NCBI RefSeq assembly: GCF_000423245.1
Contig: NZ_AUHP01000012.1
Coordinates: forward strand, 1 to 64,000
DNA length: 64,000 nucleotides
Direction of reading: 5' to 3'
DNA from: Ligilactobacillus ceti DSM 22408
Lineage (GTDB): Bacteria > Bacillota > Bacilli > Lactobacillales > Lactobacillaceae
Shown here one piece after another: positions 47,293 through 56,934 of this stretch (position 1 is its first letter; each line of letters starts with the position of its first letter). Under the pieces are notes generated by a model. It was given only the letters and a program-made list of their open reading frames with translations. It was not told the DNA's origin and made no database searches. The position numbers and the translations under genes are program-made.

Positions 47293-48606
47293 TTAGAAAA
47301 TATTTGTAATTCCGCGCCACATACGTACGAAAATATTTGCTTTTTTAATATCTTCTTTCGCAACAGCTTTAACTTGAACACCTTTAGCACCATTGATGTT
47401 TTTATTATCTTGGCCCTTAACTTTAATTGTCATAGTACCAACTTTTTCGCCTTCATCCACAGGTGCTTGTAATTTATGATCAACAACTAAATCTTTACTA
47501 ATTTTTGTTGTTGCTTGATATTTAGGTGTTAAATCATTTCGAACCCAAATATGTGTTTTTTTACCAGTTACAATCGGAGCTGTTTCTTCTTTACCGGTTT
47601 CCACTTTAACAGCTGCACCTTTAATTTTTGTGCCTTTTTTAATTGTTTTATATGTGAAACTATTATAAACATATGACATTAATTTTTGTGTTTCCACAAA
47701 ACGTGATAAGTCTGTTTGACTCTTATGGCTTGCACCCATTACAACAGTAATAATACGGTGACCATCTTTTTTAACAGTACCTGTAAAACATGCTTTAGCT
47801 TTATCAGATGTACCTGTTTTTAAACCATCAACTGGCAATGCTGTATAAGCTTTAACTAACCCTGGTAACATCCAATTCCAGTTATTCATAACTGTATATG
47901 AAGTCCCGTTATTAAATTTTTTATGTTGAATTTTAGTTGTTTTTAACACTTCTGGATAATCTTTAAGTAATCTTGTTGCCATAATTGCCATATCACGTGC
48001 AGAAAATTCATTTTCTGCATCAGCTGGAATCCCTGGATAAGCACCTTTACCTAATAACCCATTAGGAAGACCATTACATGTATAAATTTTGGCATCTTTA
48101 ATACCAAATGAACGAGCTTTTTTACGCATCATATTCACGAAATTCTTTTGAGATCCAGCAATTGCATCACCTAAGGCCATAATAGCACCATTAGCTGAAT
48201 AAATTAATGTTGCTTGATATAAAGAACGAACTGTATATTCATGATCTGATTTTAAAGGAACATTAGATAAACTTGTATCTTGGCTCACTTTTTGTGCTGC
48301 AGAACGCACTGGAATTTTTTGATTCCATTTCAATTTACCATTATGTACAGCTTCTAAAACTAAATAGGCTGATAAAATTTTTGTCATTGAAGCAGCTGCT
48401 AAAGGCTCATTTTCATTTTGACCATAAATAATTTGGCCTGTTTCAGCATCAACCGCAATCGCTGATTTAGCTTTAATATTAATTGAACTTTCATCAATAT
48501 TTGTATCAGCTGATACTTTAACTCCTCCCATTACAACAGGTGTTAAAGCCATTAAACAAGTCATTGCTACTATGGCTGTTTTTTGAAGTACTTTTCTTAA
48601 TTGCAT
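47293..48606 (-). CDS. dacA: D-alanyl-D-alanine carboxypeptidase (PBP5 family)
   Basis: This penicillin-binding protein trims the terminal D-Ala from peptidoglycan stem peptides. The 437-residue product has a signal peptide (cleavage likely after VSA near residue 33) and the three active-site motifs: Ser73-x-x-Lys76 in AASMTKILSA, SAN at 137-139, and KTG at 263-265. The C-terminal PBP5 domain and an amphipathic anchor (FVRMWRGITNIF) complete it. It follows a VanRS-like kinase and regulator in the same direction and has its own promoter containing a box shared with the regulator's promoter. Confidence 0.96.
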   Translation of the reverse strand: MQLRKVLQKTAIVAMTCLMALTPVVMGGVKVSADTNIDESSINIKAKSAIAVDAETGQIIYGQNENEPLAAASMTKILSAYLVLEAVHNGKLKWNQKIPVRSAAQKVSQDTSLSNVPLKSDHEYTVRSLYQATLIYSANGAIMALGDAIAGSQKNFVNMMRKKARSFGIKDAKIYTCNGLPNGLLGKGAYPGIPADAENEFSARDMAIMATRLLKDYPEVLKTTKIQHKKFNNGTSYTVMNNWNWMLPGLVKAYTALPVDGLKTGTSDKAKACFTGTVKKDGHRIITVVMGASHKSQTDLSRFVETQKLMSYVYNSFTYKTIKKGTKIKGAAVKVETGKEETAPIVTGKKTHIWVRNDLTPKYQATTKISKDLVVDHKLQAPVDEGEKVGTMTIKVKGQDNKNINGAKGVQVKAVAKEDIKKANIFVRMWRGITNIF

Positions 48607-48642
48607 CCTATTTTATTTCCTCTCGTTTTATATTTCCTTCTT

Positions 48643-48671
48643 ATTATAAGCATTCTAAACTTAATAGTCAC
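48643..48671 (-). promoter_or_regulatory. dacA promoter with box shared with the regulator promoter
   Basis: On the minus strand GTGACT (48671-48666), a 17-base spacer and TATAAT (48648-48643). The 10-mer ACTATTAAGT (48668-48659) at the -35 edge recurs in the response-regulator promoter (50627-50618). Confidence 0.65.
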
Positions 48672-48697
48672 TAACTATACCTATTTTAAATCGCTTT

Positions 48698-49837
48698 TTA
48701 TTTTTCTTGATGTTTCACCGGTAAATTAATAATAAAGCTCGTTAATTTTTCATTCGATGTAACATAAATAAAACCATGATGTAATTGAACAATCCCTTGC
48801 GCAATCGCTAAACCTAACCCCGTTCCGCCCGTAGCACGTGAACGCGAACTTTCTGCTCGATAAAATCGTTCAAATACATGTTCTAAGGCTTCTTTAGGAA
48901 TCGGCTTACCATCATTAGCGACTGTAATTTTAATTTCTTCTGGGCTACTTTGACGCAATGTTAAATAAATATTTTTAGCACCAGTACCGTATTTAAAAGC
49001 ATTGGTAATCAAATTATTAAAAACACGCGCTAGTTTTTCGCCATCAGCTTCCATATAAAGCGGTTCTTTGGGAACATCTACTGTTAATTGAATCTGACGA
49101 TTTTGCGCTTCTAACTCAAATCCCGCCGCAATTTGTTCTAACATTTGACAAACATTTAACCGCGTTAACTGTAATGGTGCATCAACTTGTTGCACTTTAG
49201 TATATTCAAATAAATCATCGACTAATACTTTCATTTCACGTGATTTTAAATAAGCTGTATGAGTATATTTCAAAATATCTTCTTCACTATGATATTGTTT
49301 ATTTTCAATCAGACCCAAATATCCAATAATAGAAGTTAATGGTGTCCGAATATCATGACTAACATTAGTAATCAATTCATCTTTGGATCGTTCGATTTCT
49401 CGTTCATCTTCCATCGCTTTGATAGTACTATCAACTAAGGCATTCACACTCGAAACTACCTTTTGCATTTGGCCGGAAATTTGAAACGGAATCCGATGAT
49501 CAAAATGTCCATCAGCAATATAATGCAATTCTGCAATAATGTGACGCAACTGCATTTGACGATACCGACGAATCAAACGCCAATAAATAAAGGCTCCATC
49601 CCCAATCAAGAGAATCACACCAAATAACCAACCCCAGCTCCAAATCCGAATATTATTCGGTCCAAAAGACAATGACATTTTAATTTGAAAAATCCCATTC
49701 TCTAATTCAGGATTAGAAGCGATTAATTGATCTAAAACCACAAATGTCGCAATATTCAATAATAGTAATAAGATAATGGTGACAATCCCTTCACCAAATA
49801 ATTCACTTTTTTCACGTGCTGTGAGTTTAAATTTCAC
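48698..49837 (-). CDS. Sensor histidine kinase, VanS-like
   Basis: The 379-residue kinase has two transmembrane helices (about 18-37 and 69-87) enclosing a short external loop, a HAMP region (about 90-145), the phosphoacceptor His161 in NVSHDIRTPLTSIIGYL, and ATPase boxes N (NNLITNAFKYG), G1 (VANDGKPI), F (FERFYRAE) and G2 (GGTGLGLAIAQ). The external loop of about 30 residues suggests sensing within or at the membrane, as in VanS-like kinases. It follows its response regulator by 26 bases. Confidence 0.93.
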   Translation of the reverse strand: MKFKLTAREKSELFGEGIVTIILLLLLNIATFVVLDQLIASNPELENGIFQIKMSLSFGPNNIRIWSWGWLFGVILLIGDGAFIYWRLIRRYRQMQLRHIIAELHYIADGHFDHRIPFQISGQMQKVVSSVNALVDSTIKAMEDEREIERSKDELITNVSHDIRTPLTSIIGYLGLIENKQYHSEEDILKYTHTAYLKSREMKVLVDDLFEYTKVQQVDAPLQLTRLNVCQMLEQIAAGFELEAQNRQIQLTVDVPKEPLYMEADGEKLARVFNNLITNAFKYGTGAKNIYLTLRQSSPEEIKITVANDGKPIPKEALEHVFERFYRAESSRSRATGGTGLGLAIAQGIVQLHHGFIYVTSNEKLTSFIINLPVKHQEK

Positions 49838-49863
49838 ACTCTCCTACCTCGCTACTTCTATTA

Positions 49864-50553
49864 TTAATGCATTTCAATTTTATATCCAACACCCCAAACA
49901 GTTTGGATAACTTTTTCACCATCTGTTGCTTCTTCAATTTTATCGCGTAAATGACTTACGTGAACCATTACTGTTTTTGCAGAAATAACAGATTCTTGTT
50001 GCCAAACACGTTCAAAAATTTCATCCGCTGAAAAAACACGATTAGGATGACTTGCTAATAAATATAAAACTCCAAACTCTAAAGCTGTTAATTGAATTGG
50101 TTTTCCAGTTACAGTTTCAACTTCATGAGAATCTTTTTTAATTACAAGTGGTCCAATTTCAATTTGATCAGGTTCATTGTTCTTAACCTCATGTTGTGAA
50201 CGACGTAGTAAAGATTTCACACGCGCCATCACTTCTAACGGATTAAATGGTTTTGTAACATAATCATCAGCACCTTTAATTAATCCTTGAATTTTATCTA
50301 AATCATCTGTTTTAGCTGATAATAAAAGAATCGGAATTTGTGAATCTTTCCGCACTTCATGAATAACAGCCATGCCATCCATATTAGGCATCATAATATC
50401 TAAAATCATCAATGCAATTTCTGGATTTGTATTCAATTTCGTCAAAGCTTCTTTACCGTCATATGCTTTTTCAACATCATAACCTTCATTTTTGATATAA
50501 ATACTTAATAATTCAACAATATCTTTATCGTCATCTACTACTAAAATTTTCAT
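49864..50553 (-). CDS. Response regulator, OmpR/VanR-like
   Basis: The 229-residue protein has a receiver domain with phospho-acceptor Asp52 in ILDIMMPNMDG, the acidic pair DDD at 7-9 and Lys in VTKPFNPLEV, followed by an OmpR-type winged helix (LTALEFGVLYLLASHPNRVFS through VWGVGYKIE). AAGGAGATGATTTAG precedes the ATG. Direct repeats of TTACTTAAT in its promoter are likely its own binding sites. The neighbouring dacA is the likely target. Confidence 0.95.
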   Translation of the reverse strand: MKILVVDDDKDIVELLSIYIKNEGYDVEKAYDGKEALTKLNTNPEIALMILDIMMPNMDGMAVIHEVRKDSQIPILLLSAKTDDLDKIQGLIKGADDYVTKPFNPLEVMARVKSLLRRSQHEVKNNEPDQIEIGPLVIKKDSHEVETVTGKPIQLTALEFGVLYLLASHPNRVFSADEIFERVWQQESVISAKTVMVHVSHLRDKIEEATDGEKVIQTVWGVGYKIEMH

Positions 50554-50578
50554 CTAAATCATCTCCTTGACTACTTTT

Positions 50579-50643
50579 TTACTTAATTCTCTGTTTATAT
50601 TGTATCAAATTTAACTTACTTAATAGTTAAAGAATTACTTAAT
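50579..50643 (-). promoter_or_regulatory. Response-regulator promoter with three TTACTTAAT repeats
   Basis: TTACTTAAT occurs at 50579-50587, 50616-50624 and 50635-50643 (plus strand). The last two are 19 bases apart and lie just upstream of TACAAT (50604-50599, minus strand), where no good -35 exists. This suits an activator-type OmpR promoter. The rest of the 50644-50773 gap shows no other clear signal. Confidence 0.55.
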
Positions 50644-50773
50644 ATCGCGGACTTTATATTCAAATCATTAAATACCGAACTCTATTTTACCCCTTTGTAA
50701 ATTCGTTCGCTTTTATGTAACCGTTTGAAACTAATATCAATTAAATTTGACGCTGATTTTTTCTAAAAAACCC

Positions 50774-50802
50774 TTGACTTGCCCGTCAAAAGCCGTTATA
50801 TT
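50774..50802 (+). promoter_or_regulatory. Promoter of an orphan small RNA
   Basis: TTGACT (50774-50779), a spacer of exactly 17 bases and TATATT (50797-50802) point rightward into a region with no protein gene on that strand. Confidence 0.7.
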
Positions 50803-50808
50803 TTTAAA

Positions 50809-50916
50809 AGTAATTTCAAATACTAATTAGATAACTAAATTACGTGATATGAAATTACCGAACTTATTTATTTATCTATTCGGAGAGAGATTAGGTCCTT
50901 TCTCTGGATTTTTTTA
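50809..50916 (+). ncRNA. Candidate small regulatory RNA, about 108 nt
   Basis: From the expected start near 50809 the transcript would contain three hairpins. The first pairs GTAATTTCA (50810-50818) with TGAAATTAC (50850-50858), with an inner TAATTAG/CTAAATTA stem. The second pairs CCGAA (50858-50862) with TTCGG (50879-50883). The third pairs AGAGAGA (50884-50890) with TTTCTCT (50899-50905) and is followed closely by a run of seven T, a rho-independent terminator. A further terminator at 50921-50963 backs it up. I recognise no Rfam family. A 32-codon frame at 50849 lacks a ribosome site. Confidence 0.6.
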
Positions 50917-50920
50917 TAAC

Positions 50921-50963
50921 AAAAAGCGGACAAAACTTCCTCACTAAGTTTTGTCCGCTTTTT
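50921..50963. terminator. Bidirectional terminator after guaB and the small RNA
   Basis: AAAAAGCGGACAAAACTT pairs perfectly with AAGTTTTGTCCGCTTTTT around seven bases. Confidence 0.93.
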
Positions 50964-50968
50964 ATTTT

Positions 50969-52474
<1,506 letters not shown>

Positions 52475-52659
52475 TTATTTTCGATAAAAACTAACATTAA
52501 CTCCACTTGCATCTTATATAGTTCGTGTTTATTATTAAAAATAACATTATATTAATTTTTATATACGTTTTTTACATTGTAGCATACTTCACACTTGAAA
52601 AAAACCTCTTTTCAGCTTAGTTATTTAACTAAAATTATTTCACTATTTTATATTAAAAA

Positions 52660-52686
52660 ACGCCAGGAGCATTTAACTCCTGACGT
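52660..52686 (-). terminator. Terminator of the CNNM/CBS gene
   Basis: ACGCCAGGAG pairs with CTCCTGACGT (one G-U), with TTTTTTAATA after it in the minus direction. Confidence 0.9.
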
Positions 52687-52693
52687 CCATTTT

Positions 52694-54058
52694 TTATTCT
52701 TCTGTTGTACTTGCTTCTGATGATTCTGGCGTTAATTGATCTTCCGAAAGACGTTTAACTTCCATCCATTCAATATAACTCCGATTAAATTCAGTCACTT
52801 TAATTTCAAAAGGTCCAACTTGAACAACTGAACCTAATTTAATTTTATAGTTTTCTAATAAATAACCAGCCATTGTAACACTTTCTGATTCTTGAAAATC
52901 TTTATTCCGATATTTAAAATACCGTTCAAAATCATATAATGTTGTTTTACCAGAAATTTTATATGTTCCATCAGCGTTTTTAATAATATCTTCGCCTGAA
53001 ACATCATCAACTTCGTCTTTAACAACCCCAAACAATTCTTCATAAATATCTTTATCAGTTACAATCCCGCTTGTACCACCGTATTCATCTACAACAACCA
53101 CAATTGGTGTTTGTTCTTGAATCATTTTTTTCAATAATGTTTGAATTGGTGTTACTTCCGGAACAGAAATAATTGTTCGTAATAACTTACTAATTTTCAC
53201 ACTATCATCAACTTGTGCTTGGCGAATCATATCATAAATATAAACATAACCTAAAATATTATCTTTATCATTATTGGCTACTACCGGAAAACGTGTGAAT
53301 TTTTCTGCAACGTATTTATTAATAACATCTTTAACAGTGGCTGTAATATCAACAACTTCCAAACTAGTCCGATCAACCATAATATCTTTAGCGATTTTAT
53401 CATTGAATTCAAAGGCCCGTTGCATATATAAATAATCAGCTTTATCAATTGCCCCACCATGAACTGCGTTCCGAGAAACACTTAAAATTTCATTTTGTGA
53501 CATGACATCATCATTTTCACCAGCAGGTTGTAAGCCAAACATTTTTACTAAACCATTTGCAGAACTATTTAATAACCAAACAAATGGGTAAAAAAGCGTA
53601 TGGAAATAATGCAGTGGTATAACAACTAACATTAAAACTTTCAAAGGCATATCAATACTAATGTTTTTAGGGACAATTTCAGTTAACACAACTTCTAAAT
53701 AAGTTAAAATAACAACCCCTAAAACCGCACTAATCGCTACAGCTGTCGTATGATTAAATGAAGTTAAATCAAAAATATCTGTCAATAATTTAGCTAATGT
53801 ATCAGCACCAATCCAACCTAAAATGATACCTGTTAAAGTAATCCCTACTTGTGTCGTAGATAAATACTCATTCATTTTATTAACCATCTTCAATGATAGT
53901 TTTAGTTTTCTATGGTTACCTTCTTCATTTTCTAACATTGTTTCAATTGCGCTTTTCCGAACGGAAACAATCGCAAATTCGGCAGCTACGAAAAACGCCG
54001 CTAAAATTAATGCTCCCAAGACTATTAATAGGTTTGTAAGCACCTGACCTGTAGACAA
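52694..54058 (-). CDS. CNNM/CBS-domain transporter (HlyC/CorC family, MpfA/YhdP-like)
   Basis: The 454-residue protein has an N-terminal CNNM membrane domain (about 1-200, three to four helices, with LAAFFVAAEFAIVSVRKSAIE), a CBS pair (about 215-340, including RFPVVANNDKDNILGYVYIYD and PIVVVVDEYGGTSGIVTDKDI) and a C-terminal CorC_HlyC domain (about 360-435). Members such as MpfA export Mg2+. The label hemolysin in databases is historical. Translation starts at a TTG at 54058 with GAGG 8 bases upstream. It ends in a strong terminator. Confidence 0.92.
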   Translation of the reverse strand: MSTGQVLTNLLIVLGALILAAFFVAAEFAIVSVRKSAIETMLENEEGNHRKLKLSLKMVNKMNEYLSTTQVGITLTGIILGWIGADTLAKLLTDIFDLTSFNHTTAVAISAVLGVVILTYLEVVLTEIVPKNISIDMPLKVLMLVVIPLHYFHTLFYPFVWLLNSSANGLVKMFGLQPAGENDDVMSQNEILSVSRNAVHGGAIDKADYLYMQRAFEFNDKIAKDIMVDRTSLEVVDITATVKDVINKYVAEKFTRFPVVANNDKDNILGYVYIYDMIRQAQVDDSVKISKLLRTIISVPEVTPIQTLLKKMIQEQTPIVVVVDEYGGTSGIVTDKDIYEELFGVVKDEVDDVSGEDIIKNADGTYKISGKTTLYDFERYFKYRNKDFQESESVTMAGYLLENYKIKLGSVVQVGPFEIKVTEFNRSYIEWMEVKRLSEDQLTPESSEASTTEE

Positions 54059-54208
54059 AAATCATTCCTCATTTCTTTTTTATCACTTTTCACTTGAGTT
54101 TAATTCTCTTCAAACTCTTATATTACAATAATAACATGTTTAATACAAATTACTATCGAAAAGCTAATACCTTTCACGACAAAACTCCACTAATTTAAAA
54201 ATAAAAAC

Positions 54209-54231
54209 CACTTAACTTTCATAGTTAAGTG
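54209..54231 (-). terminator. Terminator of the DUF1149-type gene
   Basis: CACTTAAC pairs with GTTAAGTG around seven bases; TTTTTATTTTT follows in the minus direction. Confidence 0.85.
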
Positions 54232-54241
54232 ATTTCATTTT

Positions 54242-54733
54242 TTAAACTTCAACTTTTTCAACAACACTCGCATTTTCTTCAATAGCTTGTAACGATTTTT
54301 GTGTAATTTCCATCATATTGGACACAATTTGCGTGGCTTGTTTGGGATATTCATTCACTGCAGCTAATGTATCAATATGCAATCCCGATGCATTTAATGT
54401 TTCAGCTTCAATAATTAAATTGATTTGTAATGGAACATTTTGCGTTAACTCTTCAAAGAAATTATCAACAACTTTCGTATTAGCATATGGTAAATTAATA
54501 ACACCACTTTCTAAAACGATTTTTGTTAAAACTTCACTATCATCAACAACTAATTCTAAATGAATTAAATTGTGTTCTTGAACTTGAACCATAAACCGAC
54601 TTAAAAACTGTTCCAACGTGGCTTGAATTGTTTCTGGTTTTAAATCAGCTAATTTAATCATTAAAACTTCAGTTGCATAATTTTCTTCTTGAATTTCATC
54701 GATAAATTCTTGAACTTTAATTTCTCCGTTCAC
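54242..54733 (-). CDS. DUF1149-family protein
   Basis: The 163-residue soluble protein matches the lactobacillar and streptococcal DUF1149 family in size and pattern (QEENYATEVLMIKLADLKP, FLSRFMVQVQEHNL, GVINLPYANTKVVDNFFEEL). The fold may resemble SecB-like chaperones, which also have such beta-strand ladders, but that is inference. GTG at 54733 is the start, with GAGGTG five bases upstream. It is a single-gene unit. Confidence 0.75.
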   Translation of the reverse strand: MNGEIKVQEFIDEIQEENYATEVLMIKLADLKPETIQATLEQFLSRFMVQVQEHNLIHLELVVDDSEVLTKIVLESGVINLPYANTKVVDNFFEELTQNVPLQINLIIEAETLNASGLHIDTLAAVNEYPKQATQIVSNMMEITQKSLQAIEENASVVEKVEV

Positions 54734-54879
54734 TGTGACACCTCACATTTTAATTTCTAGGCACCATTCTACACGAAACTTTTCCAAAACTCAAAATTAA
54801 TCACCCAAAGAATCATTTGACAATTTCAATTTAGGTTTTATTATGATAGTTGAACAGCTTAATTTGAGGAGAATATTTT

Positions 54880-55515
54880 ATGAAAAAAAGATCTAGAACG
54901 TCAATCTTATTAATTAGTCTAGTAACTCTTGTTATTTTATTTTTCGCTTACCAACATTTACATAAAGGATCTCATACCAATCAAACTCAGTCTACTCCAT
55001 CGGAAATCAAAAAAGAACCAACCACACCAAATATGCGTGTACCAATTGATTATCAAAAATCTTCACAAACTATCCCTTACCCCAATATCGCTAACACACC
55101 TGATGTATGGGTGAAAGTTAGAATAAAAAAGAACCGCGTTTATATTATGTCTGGCCAAAAAGTTATTTATACTATGTATACTTCAGCTGGACGCCTACAA
55201 AAAAATCAAAAAACTGGCAAAGTAACTAGTCTCACACCAACCGGTACATTTTATCTCGAACCAGAAAAGGGATTACATTTTTATAATCCGCGCTTTAAAG
55301 ATGGCGCTAAGTTTTATTCTTCATTTAAAGATCATGGTGTTTATTTGTTCCATACCGTTCCTACGGATATCAATGGTGATTATATTATTAAAGAAGCCCA
55401 AAAACTCGGTAAAGAACCTGCTTCCGCCGGCTGTGTTCGTCTATCCATTCCAGATGCAAAATGGTTCTATCACAACATGCCTGTCGGAACAAAAGTCGTA
55501 ATTACATTAAACTAA
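54880..55515 (+). CDS. L,D-transpeptidase (YkuD family), membrane anchored
   Basis: The 211-residue protein has an N-terminal membrane anchor (about 8-24), a Thr/Pro-rich linker (to about 70) and a YkuD catalytic domain. The active site comprises His158 (YLFHTVPTD) and Cys185 in ASAGCVRLSIPDAKW. It would link or edit peptidoglycan through L,D-bonds, or attach proteins to it. GAGGAG precedes the ATG. Notably it acts on tetrapeptide stems, the product of the DacA carboxypeptidase encoded 6 kb away. Confidence 0.94.
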   Translation: MKKRSRTSILLISLVTLVILFFAYQHLHKGSHTNQTQSTPSEIKKEPTTPNMRVPIDYQKSSQTIPYPNIANTPDVWVKVRIKKNRVYIMSGQKVIYTMYTSAGRLQKNQKTGKVTSLTPTGTFYLEPEKGLHFYNPRFKDGAKFYSSFKDHGVYLFHTVPTDINGDYIIKEAQKLGKEPASAGCVRLSIPDAKWFYHNMPVGTKVVITLN

Positions 55516-55517
55516 CA

Positions 55518-55548
55518 AAAAAGGATTCCATTTGATGGAATCCTTTTT
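55518..55548 (+). terminator. Terminator of the L,D-transpeptidase gene
   Basis: AAAAAGGATTCCAT pairs with ATGGAATCCTTTTT around three bases. Confidence 0.93.
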
Positions 55549-55562
55549 TAGATAAAAATAAA

Positions 55563-55594
55563 TCCACACGAAATTTCAACAAACTTCATGTGGA
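55563..55594 (-). terminator. Terminator of the 46-residue protein gene
   Basis: TCCACACGAA pairs with TTCATGTGGA (one G-U) and TTTATTTTTATC follows in the minus direction. The 64 bases between it and the gene show nothing else. Confidence 0.75.
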
Positions 55595-55658
55595 ACTATT
55601 TATTATTTCATTTAATTCAAGTGTCTCCAAATAAATTGGATAACGCTTCATCATTTGA

Positions 55659-55799
55659 TTAAGCTTCAGCTTTGTCAGCTTCTTCACGTTCTTTAAGGAA
55701 TGTAAGAACTGATTCATGTTGAGCGCGACGTTTTTTAGTGTTTGTGTGGTTTACTGGACGACGATCTTGGCCGACACCAACGTGTGCGTTGTATGACAT
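55659..55799 (-). CDS. 46-residue charged protein, probably highly expressed
   Basis: A short frame with an excellent ribosome site (GGGAGG, 8 bases before the ATG at 55799) codes for MSYNAHVGVGQDRRPVNHTN, then the basic KKRRAQHESVLTFLKER and an acidic Ala-rich end. Codons such as CGT, GGT and GTT are those of strongly expressed genes here, unlike the AT-biased codons of its neighbours. It has its own terminator. The basic, small character recalls ribosome- or nucleic-acid-associated proteins. I do not recognise the family; confidence that it is a gene is good, function unknown. Confidence 0.75.
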   Translation of the reverse strand: MSYNAHVGVGQDRRPVNHTNTKKRRAQHESVLTFLKEREEADKAEA

Positions 55800-55884
55800 G
55801 TAAAAAACCTCCCTTCACGGTTCATGCATCTATTCATTTTATACTGAAACATCTTTTTTTTCAAGGTTTCTAAGCAGTAAAATC

Positions 55885-56823
55885 TTAAATATGCCGTAAA
55901 ATATCAGCTAAAAGAATAATTAAAGGTAAAGTAATGACAGAAAGTACCGTTGAAAGGCACATTAATTTCGTCGGAAACTCTAATTCGAACTCATTCAACA
56001 AACTAAATAAGACAACCATTCCCGCAACCGGACAACTAATCATAATCAAAGTTGTCATCATAGCAGTCACATTCATTGGTAACCAAATTAAAATTAATAA
56101 CATAATTAAAGGTACCACCAAATTTCGAACAGCTACACCTTTCCAAACTAATCGATCATTACCTAGTTGGCTCCATTTAACAACACCTAAATTAGCCCCA
56201 ATTACAATCATACTTAAAGGTGTATTTAAATTGGTCATATGATGTAGCGCTGTTCCTAATAAGCGTGGCATCGGAATTTGTAACACAAAAATCATTAATC
56301 CCACTACCGAAGCAATACTATTCGGATTTAAAATAGCAGATTTAATATTATATTTTAAGGATTTAGGACGTTTAAATAACCCAACCCCTTGTGTCCACAT
56401 AAACATATTGAAAACTACTAAATACGGTACCGCAAAAAATACACCTAAGTTGCCTAAAATAGCTTGAACTAATGGAATCCCCATAAAACCAGCATTCGAA
56501 TAAGATGTACTATAACGTAAAACTGTTAATTTTTGCGGATCGGTAACATTTTTTTGCGTAAAAAATATTTTACCCAACATAATAGCAATCACAAACAAAA
56601 CAATAACGGTAACAAAAACAATAAAAAAGTATTTCAAACGCATCCAAGTGAATTTTTGTAAAAAAGCATTCACAATTAAGCACGGTGAAATAACATACAA
56701 TAACAAACTCGTCAGATCTTTTGTAGTATCACGACTTAAAATTTTTAGGTGACTACATAAATAGCCCACACCCATTAATAAAAACATAATAACTACTTGT
56801 TCAATCGATATTATAAAAGTCAA
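55885..56823 (-). CDS. AEC-family transporter (first of two tandem copies)
   Basis: This 312-residue membrane protein has about ten helices in two inverted halves, with YSNAGFMGIPLVQAILG near residue 107 and LNTPLSMIVIGANLG near 207, motifs of the auxin efflux carrier family. In lactic acid bacteria these carriers often move malate or other organic acids. I chose the TTG at 56823, which aligns with the paralogue's start and gives the same length; a GTG at 56835 is possible. It lies about 110 bases after its paralogue with a hairpin between. Confidence 0.88.
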   Translation of the reverse strand: MTFIISIEQVVIMFLLMGVGYLCSHLKILSRDTTKDLTSLLLYVISPCLIVNAFLQKFTWMRLKYFFIVFVTVIVLFVIAIMLGKIFFTQKNVTDPQKLTVLRYSTSYSNAGFMGIPLVQAILGNLGVFFAVPYLVVFNMFMWTQGVGLFKRPKSLKYNIKSAILNPNSIASVVGLMIFVLQIPMPRLLGTALHHMTNLNTPLSMIVIGANLGVVKWSQLGNDRLVWKGVAVRNLVVPLIMLLILIWLPMNVTAMMTTLIMISCPVAGMVVLFSLLNEFELEFPTKLMCLSTVLSVITLPLIILLADILRHI

Positions 56824-56850
56824 TTTTTCCAACACTCTTTCTAAAATAAA

Positions 56851-56890
56851 AATAGCAAAACGCTAAATTAAAATTTAACATTTCGCTATT
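56851..56890 (-). terminator. Hairpin between the two AEC genes
   Basis: AATAGC-AAA-CG pairs with CG-TTT-GCTATT, with AAATT/AATTT inside, and TTTTTATTTTAG follows in the minus direction. Confidence 0.75.
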
Positions 56891-56934
56891 CTAGCATAGA
56901 CTTTCCAATTATTTAAGTGTTTTTCATTAAAAAT

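Noticed and set aside
50849-50947. 32-codon frame within the candidate small RNA (MKLPNLFIYLFGERLG...)
   Set aside because: No ribosome site, and it runs through two transcription terminators.
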